This document shows positions 35,501 through 42,264 of a stretch of 64,000 nucleotides of DNA, in pieces; positions within the stretch are counted from its first letter, which is position 1; each line of letters begins with the position of its first letter. Position numbers and translations under genes: made by a program. This DNA comes from an uncultured Lachnospiraceae bacterium. GTDB taxonomy: Bacteria > Bacillota > Clostridia > Lachnospirales > Lachnospiraceae. The stretch lies in assembly GCA_910578645.1 (NCBI GenBank), contig CAJTQI010000013.1, positions 11,496-75,495 of the forward strand, given 5' to 3'. The notes below the pieces were generated by a model that was not told where the DNA came from, did not search any database, and saw only the letters and a list, made by a program, of their open reading frames with translations.

Positions 35501-35977
35501 TTAATTTTTTTCCAAAAACTTTTTCAGGCTTTGAATTGCCCCGTGGATACTGTACTCTACTGCTCTGGTTGAACACTTCTCCCGCTCTGCGATTTCCACA
35601 TAGGTCAATTCCTGAAAATAATGCAGTATCAGCCTTTTCTTCTGCTTTTCCGGCAGTTCGTTGATTGCCTTATGTAGCTTTTCTGTCTGAAGCCTGCGGA
35701 ACACGATTTCCTCCATGCTGTCCAGCTTTTTCATCGCTCTCATATTCAAAGTGTTTTCCCACACCTCGGATTGCTCGATATGCCTGTCCACCACGTTAAG
35801 ATACACCAGATCGCTTAATTCAAAAGAATCAAACGTATCATACAGCGCCTTGCTGATTTCAAGTTTATGCAAATCACCTTGTCCATCTTTGAATGAAACG
35901 TAATACTGGCCGTCTTTCTCGAATATCGTATAAGGATTATACTTATCCTTTCTTCTTTTTGGGCGATTACCCTCCAT
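35501..35977 (-). CDS. sigma-70 region-4-like factor of the conjugative element
   Basis: 158 residues. The N-terminal ~50 residues are polar with a small beta motif (YVSFKDGQGDLHKLEI). The C-terminal ~60 residues form a sigma region 4 HTH (LPEKQKKRLILHYFQELTYVEIAEREKCSTRAVEYSIHGA), the -35 recognition fold. It resembles the orf7-type regulators of Tn916-like elements and may drive element promoters. Whether it works as a true sigma factor or as a DNA-binding activator cannot be told. Confidence 0.85.
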   Translation of the reverse strand: MEGNRPKRRKDKYNPYTIFEKDGQYYVSFKDGQGDLHKLEISKALYDTFDSFELSDLVYLNVVDRHIEQSEVWENTLNMRAMKKLDSMEEIVFRRLQTEKLHKAINELPEKQKKRLILHYFQELTYVEIAEREKCSTRAVEYSIHGAIQSLKKFLEKN

Positions 35978-36084
35978 GTCCTTTCCTCCAATCTGAATTT
36001 TTTTGTTGAAAATTCAGGTTGGAAGGCGGTGAGCGGCAACCGATGATGAATAACGCCCTGCGGCGTAATCCGGCAAAAAACGAC

Positions 36085-36123
36085 AAAAGAAAAACCGCAA
36101 AGGCTGTCACACCTTTACGGTTT
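36085..36123 (-). terminator. terminator-like hairpin upstream of the sigma-like gene
   Basis: AAACCGTAAAGG/CCTTTGCGGTTT (one mismatch) followed by TTTCTTTTG in the minus direction. Confidence 0.7.
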
Positions 36124-36261
36124 ATGGAGAATTTATTTCTATTATGTAGAAATTTGACTTCTACTTGTGGGGTAGAAAGCCCCCTTGTACTGGCAAGGAT
36201 TTTTTTAACGGGTTATCCGTCCCTTTATATCGTTTATGAAAATAGAAATTGCTATTTGTAG

Positions 36262-36299
36262 GCAATAAAAATCCCTCCAAACTTGAAACAGGTTTGGAG
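36262..36299 (-). terminator. second terminator after the ABC cassette
   Basis: CTCCAAAC/GTTTGGAG stem followed by GGATTTTTATT in the minus direction. Confidence 0.75.
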
Positions 36300-36387
36300 A
36301 GTGTTTGTTAAGTCTTTCGGGCATAGCAATACCGCCCACCAAATCGCCGTTTTTTTTATTGGGTGGACGTATCTACCTATAGCTCTA

Positions 36388-36433
36388 TAAAAAGAAAAGC
36401 CGACAAACTGTGATTGCTCACACGTTCATCGGC
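36388..36433 (-). terminator. terminator overlapping the 3' end of the first KTR gene
   Basis: GCCGA/TCGGC outer and GTGTGA/TCACA inner stems followed by CTTTTCTTTTT. The ascending arm encodes the last residues of the KTR protein. Confidence 0.75.
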
Positions 36434-36624
36434 TCTGCATCTAATGTGTCTGGCTCTGTGATGACTGTTACTTGTAATTTTGTTACCTCTATCAATATTT
36501 CTTTCTTGCATTTCGGGCAGTACAGAGGGAAATTCTTAAGTTCTGTATCTTTCCGCATTCTTAACCTTGTTTTATTTCCGCAGGCAGGGCATAGTAGCCA
36601 TTCTGCATTATTTACTACTCCCAT
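36418..36624 (-). CDS. cysteine-rich KTR-domain protein (copy 1)
   Basis: 68 residues with a zinc-ribbon-like CPAC...KTR...CPKC core, the Cys_rich_KTR family common on conjugative elements. The start overlaps the end of the permease gene by 10 bp and has no clear ribosome binding site, suggesting translational coupling. The C-terminus DAEPMNV is identical to that of copy 2 at 39022-39219. Function is unknown; a small metal- or nucleic-acid-binding role is possible. Confidence 0.8.
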   Translation of the reverse strand: MGVVNNAEWLLCPACGNKTRLRMRKDTELKNFPLYCPKCKKEILIEVTKLQVTVITEPDTLDAEPMNV

Positions 36625-37364
36625 TTGAAAAAGCAAAGGGATACTCCGATACAAATAACGGCAAGTACCACCATAACAATCATTGGAGCAAAAGTGTTTT
36701 CTATCGGAAGTCCTAATGAAGTGGCTTTTAAAAGTTTTATCCCTTGTGTCAAAGGCAGAATATCTGCTATTTTTTGCAACGTCCCCGGCATTACCTCATA
36801 GGGCAGGGTCGCCCCGAAAAAAATAAGCATCGGGAAGTAAAGCAGGCTTGCAATCACACTCGCCGTCTGAGAGTTCGGGGCAATGCCGCCCACCATCATG
36901 CCGATGCTGAATATTGACAGCATAACCAACAGATAGCCGCCAAGAAAAACAAATATGGAGCCACCCATACGAAATCCAAAAAAGAGTGCTGAAACAATAT
37001 AAAGCAGTATGAGCGATGCCACCGAATAAATCATATAAATCACAACCTGTACAGCCAAAATCACCGCAGGGCTGACAGGGGTAACTTTAAAACGCTTCAA
37101 TATTTTTCTGCTTCGGTAATCGGATACTACCAGAGGCAACCCCATAACGCCTCCTGCACAAATCGCAATCGTTGTCAAAGCCCCGAAGGACTGCTCCAGA
37201 AACGTGTACTCCGCATCCGGAAAAGCAGGTTTGTTCCCATAAATAACACCAAGTATCATCAAAACCACAAGTGGAATACAGATTGCAAATATAACCATAT
37301 TCATATCACGCAGGGAAAGTTTCATCTCATTTTTCAACATGATTCTAAATGTTCTCATCATCAT
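36615..37364 (-). CDS. ABC-2 type export permease
   Basis: 249 residues with about six membrane segments (IFAICIPLVVLMILGVIYG, TIAICAGGVMGLPLVV, YSVASLILLYIVSALFFG, VMLSIFSIGMMVGGIA, LLYFPMLIFFGATLPYE, MIVMVVLAVICIGVSL), typical of ABC-2 transporters for drugs or lipids. It overlaps the ATPase gene by 20 bp, so the two are co-translated. Three consecutive ATG codons open the frame after AGGAGG; the second or third has better spacing than the first. Confidence 0.88.
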   Translation of the reverse strand: MMMRTFRIMLKNEMKLSLRDMNMVIFAICIPLVVLMILGVIYGNKPAFPDAEYTFLEQSFGALTTIAICAGGVMGLPLVVSDYRSRKILKRFKVTPVSPAVILAVQVVIYMIYSVASLILLYIVSALFFGFRMGGSIFVFLGGYLLVMLSIFSIGMMVGGIAPNSQTASVIASLLYFPMLIFFGATLPYEVMPGTLQKIADILPLTQGIKLLKATSLGLPIENTFAPMIVMVVLAVICIGVSLCFFKWE

Positions 37365-38079
37365 TTACCTCCTCATCCGAATACCACAAATACGCATCTT
37401 CAAATTTATCATATGGGCTGTCTTCAACGGCTTCCTTTACCGTCCCGTAAAAAACAGCCTTTCCTTTCCGCAGTATGCAGATTGTATCGCACAATGCCTC
37501 TACCTCGTCCATAAAATGTGATGTCAGAAAAATTGTCAGTCCCTTTCCTTTGAGGTCAGATAAAATTTTCCATACCTCCCGTCTGGCTTTTGCGTCAAGC
37601 CCTGTTGTCAGTTCATCCAGAAAAACAACCTTTGGCTGCGGTATCAGAGCCAAAACAATAAACAGCTTTTGCCTCTGTCCTCCTGAAAGCTCCTTTACCA
37701 TGCTTTTTGCTTTGTCGGAAATACCAAATTTCTTCAGTAATTCCTCATAGTCTGCGGCGTGCCGATAAAGTGACTGCGTTACCTGGCATAGTTCAACAAC
37801 CGTCACTTTGTCCTGATAATTTGCCTCCTGAAATTGAACGCCGACATTTTCAAAAAGCTGTTTTCTTTGCCGGAACGGATTCATTCCTAAAATGGAAACC
37901 GTTCCTGTATCAGGCTTTTTTGTACCTAACATACATTCGATTGTGGAACTTTTTCCTGCGCCGTTTGCCCCAAGCAGCCCGAAAATAGTTCCCTGCATGA
38001 CTGACAAATTCAAGTCCCGCACAGCACTCAGTCCGCCATATGATTTTGAAAGCCGCTTAACACTGATGATTTCATTCAT
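37345..38079 (-). CDS. ABC transporter ATP-binding protein
   Basis: 244 residues with Walker A GANGAGKSS (38-46), signature LSGGQRQK and Walker B VVFLDELTTGLD. It closely resembles ATPases of drug-efflux ABC-2 systems and would power the adjacent permease. AAAAGGAGG precedes the ATG. The promoter region contains a 20-bp motif shared with the MerR gene promoter, indicating control by that regulator. Confidence 0.93.
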   Translation of the reverse strand: MNEIISVKRLSKSYGGLSAVRDLNLSVMQGTIFGLLGANGAGKSSTIECMLGTKKPDTGTVSILGMNPFRQRKQLFENVGVQFQEANYQDKVTVVELCQVTQSLYRHAADYEELLKKFGISDKAKSMVKELSGGQRQKLFIVLALIPQPKVVFLDELTTGLDAKARREVWKILSDLKGKGLTIFLTSHFMDEVEALCDTICILRKGKAVFYGTVKEAVEDSPYDKFEDAYLWYSDEEVNDDENI

Positions 38080-38134
38080 CTATTTTATCCTCCTTTTGCT
38101 GTTATCGCTTTTATCTTAACAGCGAAAAAAAGGT

Positions 38135-38154
38135 TGGTGTTAAGGTGGAGGGTT
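38135..38154 (-). promoter_or_regulatory. candidate MerR operator before the ABC genes
   Basis: The plus strand reads TGGTGTTAAGGTGGAGGGTT. It differs at two positions from the site before the MerR gene and overlaps the MerR stop codon. Confidence 0.65.
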
Positions 38155-38896
38155 AAGAAAATTTCTTTTTCATGTCTGCAAGAATCGTCATCATTTTTTC
38201 TGCATTTTTTTCGGCCGCCTGCAAGGATACAATCAGTCTGTCGCAAACGGAAATAATATCGGTATCTTCCTTTGGCGTATTCAGGATTTGTTCAATATTT
38301 GTGTGCGGATTATGCTCAAGGGCATTTAACATCCGCAAGATTGCTTCTAATGAATAATTGGCACATCGGAGTGATCGTATGAGCTTTAGCCGTTCCACAT
38401 CGTCACTTGTGTAAAAACGATATCCGTTTTGTTTCCGTTTTACCCGAAGCAAACCGTTCAATTCCCAATTTCGGAGCGTGTCCATAGAAATCCCCAAATA
38501 ATCGGACGCTTCCCTGCGCTTTAAACAAAGGGATTGTTCTGCCGCCCTGCCAGATAAAATCTGCTTAACAATATGAATCGCTTCCTCAGCATTTTTTTGC
38601 TCTTTCTGTATTTGATTTTTATATTCTTTCGCAAAACAAAGAGCCTTGTCAAAATCGCCCCTTGCGGAAATCTTAACAGTTTCTACAATCTTTTTCCTCA
38701 ATCCATTTTGAAGCACCTCTATTTGAAAAGCGATACGGGCAAGCCGCAATTGCTCTATATGAAAATCAGTAAACACCCGATAACCATTGGACTTGCGCCT
38801 TGCCTTTGGTATCAGTCCTAATTCCTCATATTTCCTTACTGTATTCGGATGTATGCCAATGGCTTGTGCCACTTCCGAAGTCCTATATGTATTCAT
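38153..38896 (-). CDS. MerR-family regulator with two HTH domains
   Basis: 247 residues. Two complete MerR-type HTH regions lie in one chain: residues ~1-65 (TSEVAQAIGIHPNTVRKYEELGLIP, then GYRVFTD) and ~125-190 (REASDYLGISMDTLRNWELNGLL, then NGYRFYTSDD). A helical segment lies between them and a coiled tail after. No TipA-type drug-binding domain is obvious. GGGAGG before the ATG at 38896 fixes the start. It probably controls itself and the ABC exporter. Confidence 0.85.
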   Translation of the reverse strand: MNTYRTSEVAQAIGIHPNTVRKYEELGLIPKARRKSNGYRVFTDFHIEQLRLARIAFQIEVLQNGLRKKIVETVKISARGDFDKALCFAKEYKNQIQKEQKNAEEAIHIVKQILSGRAAEQSLCLKRREASDYLGISMDTLRNWELNGLLRVKRKQNGYRFYTSDDVERLKLIRSLRCANYSLEAILRMLNALEHNPHTNIEQILNTPKEDTDIISVCDRLIVSLQAAEKNAEKMMTILADMKKKFS

Positions 38897-38940
38897 AAAA
38901 TGCACCTCCCTTAAGCCAATCTTACCACGCCGCAAAAGTC

Positions 38941-38960
38941 TGGTGTTATAGTGGAGGGTT
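38941..38960 (-). promoter_or_regulatory. candidate MerR operator before the MerR gene
   Basis: The plus strand reads TGGTGTTATAGTGGAGGGTT, a near copy of the ABC-side site. Confidence 0.65.
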
Positions 38961-38995
38961 TATTATATCAGAATTTCTCCATATTCACAAATATG

Positions 38996-39036
38996 CAAAA
39001 ACCGACAAACCGTGTTTCACCTCACACGTTCATCGG
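38996..39036 (-). terminator. terminator overlapping the 3' end of the second KTR gene
   Basis: CCGA/TCGG outer and CGTGT/ACACG inner stems followed in the minus direction by TTTTTGC. As with copy 1, the stem includes the last codons of the gene. Confidence 0.7.
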
Positions 39037-39219
39037 CTCTGCATCTAATATGTCTGGCTCTTTGATGACTGTTACTTGTAAATTCTTTGCTTCAATCAAT
39101 GTTTCCTGCCTGCATTTCGGGCAGTAGAGAGGATAATTTATCAGAATCGTATCCTCTCTTACTTTATTACGGGTTTTACTTCCACAGACAGGACATAAAA
39201 TCCATTCTTTTTTATCCAT
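39022..39219 (-). CDS. cysteine-rich KTR-domain protein (copy 2)
   Basis: 65 residues with CPVC, SKTRNK and CPKC, then a C-terminal EPDILDAEPMNV that is nearly identical to copy 1 at 36418-36624. The two copies flank the MerR-ABC cassette and share DNA-level similarity through the terminator. The zinc-ribbon core suggests a small metal-binding protein. Role unknown. Confidence 0.8.
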   Translation of the reverse strand: MDKKEWILCPVCGSKTRNKVREDTILINYPLYCPKCRQETLIEAKNLQVTVIKEPDILDAEPMNV

Positions 39220-39278
39220 TCCAAATTAACCTTATAATACAATTGCACAATCGTTTCTTTGCTTTACATATTTATCTG

Positions 39279-39926
39279 CTATCCTTCAATAAAAGAGTGG
39301 CTCATAATGTAAAATTCGTCTTGGCTTGGCTGGTATTTCCTTTCCAACTTTTCAAGGGTATTATCATAATTTTGCGCCTGCTCTTCACTAACTGCCATAA
39401 TATCACTTTCCTGATAAATCCATTTATGTCCAGCAAGAACATTGGGGATTAACTCTTTTACCATCATTGGTGACGGATATTTTCCGTTCTCAATACAAAC
39501 ATTATATTTTTTACAGCTTTTGAATCCACGGCTGACATAATTAACAGGACTTCCAAATATAACGATTGAATCGTAACCTAATCTTGTGGCTTCTTTAAAG
39601 GAATGTTCCATAAGCATTTTCCCATAACCCATTCTCTGACAAGTTGGCAAAATACTTACCGGACCAAATGTTAAAATTTCTTTCATACCTCCGTTTTCAT
39701 CCATTAACTTTGCCTTTGTATACATAATATTTCCAATAATATTTCCATTTAACTCTAAAACAAAATCTAATTCTGGAATAAAGTCTTTATGGTTCCGCAT
39801 AATATGGACTAAATAATGCTCCACGCACCCTGGAATGTAAAGATTATAAAAGGCTTCCCTTGTTATTCTTTCTACGATTTCATAATCAGCCTTTTCCTCA
39901 TTTCTTATTTTGATTTTCTGTTCCAT
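39279..39926 (-). CDS. GNAT-family N-acetyltransferase (YhbS-like)
   Basis: 215 residues with the acetyl-CoA-binding CQRMGYGKMLMEH segment after the FGPVSILP strand, and a GFKSCKKYNVC block near the end. It resembles the YhbS group. GGAGGA precedes the ATG at 39926, 18 bp after the stop of the RsgA-like gene, so it is the third gene of the TetR operon. The acceptor molecule is unknown; antibiotic or ribosomal protein modification are both possible. Confidence 0.82.
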   Translation of the reverse strand: MEQKIKIRNEEKADYEIVERITREAFYNLYIPGCVEHYLVHIMRNHKDFIPELDFVLELNGNIIGNIMYTKAKLMDENGGMKEILTFGPVSILPTCQRMGYGKMLMEHSFKEATRLGYDSIVIFGSPVNYVSRGFKSCKKYNVCIENGKYPSPMMVKELIPNVLAGHKWIYQESDIMAVSEEQAQNYDNTLEKLERKYQPSQDEFYIMSHSFIEG

Positions 39927-39943
39927 GATATTCCTCCATCGTA

Positions 39944-41005
39944 TCATTTCTTTATTGGTAATTTTTTTATCATTTTAGAAATCTCTTTTTCACGTTTTCC
40001 TTTTGCAACCAGATAATTTTCCCTGTTTTCTAGATAAGCATTTTCGTTTTTCAGTTTTAAATAAGATTGCCAACGTTCTACCTCTAATTCTCCATGATCC
40101 AATGCTTTTTGAATCGCACACCCCGGCTCACCAGAATGTGTACAATTCCGAAAACGGCATTGACAAATAAATTCTTCAATATCCGAAAACGTTTTTTCAA
40201 TCCCTGCATCGTTATTCCATATACCAAATTCCCGCATTCCGGGTGTATCAATTACCATACCGCCAGATGGCAGCATAATCAGTTCCCTATGCGTTGTGGT
40301 ATGGCGGCCTTTATCATCATTCCGAAGCCCATTTGTTTTCAAATATTGTCCACCCAGCAGGCAATTAATTAACGTAGATTTTCCAACCCCGGACGAACCT
40401 ATAAAAGCAACTGTCTTCCCATCCGAAATATACTGAAATAATTTCGTGTAATCATTTTGCTCTTGTGTCGTTGTGGTTAAAATATCAATTCCCAATGCAA
40501 TAGAATACACCTCTGATAACTTGTTGCTTAAATTATTACATAAATCTGATTTTGTCAATACAACAACTGGCGTTGCACCGCTATCCCATGCGATAGAAAT
40601 ACATCTTTCCAAACGCCGCAAATTAAAATCATTATTTAATGCCATACAAATAAATACCGTATCAATATTTGCCGCTACTATTTGTTCTTGCTGTGTGTCC
40701 CCGGCAGCTTTCCGGGTAAAAGAACTTTTTCGTGGGAGTACATATTCAATTATTGCGCTGTTTCCGCTTGGGTTCCAATTCACCATAGTAAAATCGCCTA
40801 CTGCCGGATAATCAGAAACTCTGGCTATTTTAAACTGAAATTTTCCAGATATCTCTGCCAATTTCTCACCTTGGCTTGTAACAATTCTATATAATCCTTT
40901 TTCTTGCGATAGTATACGGGCAACAGATAAATTTTTGTATTTATCGACCTCACTTTCAAAATCTTCAGTTAACCCATATTGTTTCATATCAATAAATTTT
41001 TTCAT
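39944..41005 (-). CDS. RsgA-like ribosome-associated GTPase
   Basis: 353 residues with the circularly permuted GTPase order of RsgA: OB-fold N-terminus, then TKSD (G4), GSSGVGKSTLIN (G1) and DTPGMREFG (G3), and a C-terminal zinc finger (CQCRFRNCTHSGEPGC). Chromosomal RsgA assists late 30S maturation. This copy lies on the mobile element, in an operon with a TetR repressor, so it is probably an extra inducible paralogue. It lies 18 bp downstream of tetR. Confidence 0.88.
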   Translation of the reverse strand: MKKFIDMKQYGLTEDFESEVDKYKNLSVARILSQEKGLYRIVTSQGEKLAEISGKFQFKIARVSDYPAVGDFTMVNWNPSGNSAIIEYVLPRKSSFTRKAAGDTQQEQIVAANIDTVFICMALNNDFNLRRLERCISIAWDSGATPVVVLTKSDLCNNLSNKLSEVYSIALGIDILTTTTQEQNDYTKLFQYISDGKTVAFIGSSGVGKSTLINCLLGGQYLKTNGLRNDDKGRHTTTHRELIMLPSGGMVIDTPGMREFGIWNNDAGIEKTFSDIEEFICQCRFRNCTHSGEPGCAIQKALDHGELEVERWQSYLKLKNENAYLENRENYLVAKGKREKEISKMIKKLPIKK

Positions 41006-41023
41006 TTCATTTCCTCTCTACTC

Positions 41024-41653
41024 TTAATCTGATAATAACGAATATCTACGAAAAAAATTATCTATATATTTTTCATATCTATCTTTGATTTTTTCTCTTT
41101 CTTTTTTTTGAGGCGTAGCATCAGAAATACTCAGTAACAGATAAAATGGAGCATAAATTTCTACTGCCATCTGTTCGGGAGAACATACAATATTTTCCTT
41201 TCCTTTTATCATTTCCCACAAAAGGTTTTCTATATAGTCAAGAGGGCCATTTGTTAAAACCTTTTGATATAGATTACTCATTTCTAATGTCTTATATTGT
41301 TCTAATGACAACATTTTACGGAAATTACAAGCAATCTCATCTTCACTCCAATAGGAAAATTGCGCTGACATATATTCTTTCAAATTCTTAGGCAATACCT
41401 TAGAAAAAGATTCCGGTATTTCTGAAAATTCCTTTTCTGGAACACCTGTTTTTTGGGAGCGTTCAATATCCAGTTGACAAACATATTCAAAAATACTATT
41501 AAAAATATCTCTCTTATTTTTGTAATGTTTGTATAATGCGCCTTTTGTCATACCCAATTCCCCAGCTATTTGACTGACAGAAACAGCTTCATAGCCATTT
41601 ATCGAAAATAACCGCAAGGCAACCATTAAAATATTCTCCTTAGTATTTGCCAT
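41024..41653 (-). CDS. TetR-family repressor
   Basis: 209 residues. The N-terminal HTH (ILMVALRLFSINGYEAVSVSQIAGELGMTKGALYKHY) is a clear TetR DNA-binding domain, and the C-terminal ligand domain is unassigned. AAAGGAGG before the ATG at 41653 fixes the start. Two palindromes in its promoter indicate autorepression, and the co-transcribed RsgA-like and GNAT genes are the probable targets. The inducer is unknown. Confidence 0.88.
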   Translation of the reverse strand: MANTKENILMVALRLFSINGYEAVSVSQIAGELGMTKGALYKHYKNKRDIFNSIFEYVCQLDIERSQKTGVPEKEFSEIPESFSKVLPKNLKEYMSAQFSYWSEDEIACNFRKMLSLEQYKTLEMSNLYQKVLTNGPLDYIENLLWEMIKGKENIVCSPEQMAVEIYAPFYLLLSISDATPQKKEREKIKDRYEKYIDNFFRRYSLLSD

Positions 41654-41668
41654 ATTTAATCCTCCTTT

Positions 41669-41719
41669 GGTAAACGACCGTTTACCAAACAGTATAGTAA
41701 ACGATTGTTTACTTGTCAA
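41669..41719 (-). promoter_or_regulatory. promoter and twin operators of the TetR-RsgA-GNAT operon
   Basis: On the minus strand TTGACA (41714-41719), a 17-bp spacer and TATACT (41691-41696). One palindrome, GTAAACGATTGTTTAC (41697-41712), fills the spacer. A second, GGTAAACGACCGTTTACC (41669-41686), lies after the -10 box. Confidence 0.9.
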
Positions 41720-41892
41720 GCATTATTTTACCAGAAAATATTTCCAAAATGATAGAGGGCTTATCTTTACCCATTTAAAAAAATAGTAATCAGAGATTAA
41801 ATCTCTTGTTACAAGAAATTCAATATCGTTTAAGTAGAACTTTCATCTCTGTACAATAGAAGTACCCAATATTAAATACAGGTGGTGAAAAT

Positions 41893-42240
41893 ATGACCAG
41901 TCATGATTTTGATTTTCTGGAATTAGGGCAGGCAATTCAAAACGCCCGTGAAAAACAGAGGATTACAAGAGAAGAATTAGCTGAAGAACTTGGCATTTCC
42001 GCAAGACATTTGCAGTCCATTGAAAAAGAGGGGCAATATCCCAGCTTTCCACTGTTCATTCAGCTTGTGACCATGTTCCACATATCCGTTGACCAGTACA
42101 TACATTCAGAATCTCCGGCAGAAAAATCAACATTACGCCGACAATTGGATGCTCTCTTTGACACATTCGATGATTCGGAGCTGACCATCATAGCAGGGAC
42201 GGCGCAGGGAATATGTAAGGCAAAAGAGCCAGAGGAATAA
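41893..42240 (+). CDS. XRE-family regulator of the transfer region
   Basis: 115 residues with an N-terminal Cro/CI HTH (IQNAREKQRITREELAEELGISARHLQSIEKEG) and a helical tail. It is on the plus strand, opposite to the transfer genes it faces, and has its own strong terminator. Such regulators are regular in Tn1549-like elements between cargo and transfer modules. GGTGGTG precedes the ATG. Confidence 0.85.
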   Translation: MTSHDFDFLELGQAIQNAREKQRITREELAEELGISARHLQSIEKEGQYPSFPLFIQLVTMFHISVDQYIHSESPAEKSTLRRQLDALFDTFDDSELTIIAGTAQGICKAKEPEE

Positions 42241-42256
42241 CCTCTGGTTTTCTCTT
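42229..42256 (+). terminator. terminator of the XRE gene
   Basis: CCAGAGG/CCTCTGG stem with a 5-nt loop that contains the stop codon, followed by TTTTCTCTT. Confidence 0.88.
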
Positions 42257-42264
42257 GCCACATT

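Larger units (their letters stand above)
35978..36417. other. 440-bp region with stacked terminators
   Basis: No convincing gene. It contains minus-strand terminator-like hairpins at 36092-36123, 36262-36299 and 36388-36433, plus GTAGAA/TTCTAC and CCTTG/CAAGG stems around 36145-36215, the latter with a T7 run on the plus strand. Such stacking insulates the sigma-like gene from the ABC cassette. Confidence 0.55.

Noticed and set aside
36019..36261. Plus-strand frame of 80 codons upstream of the sigma-like gene
   Set aside because: It crosses at least two terminator-like hairpins and has no convincing start or family.
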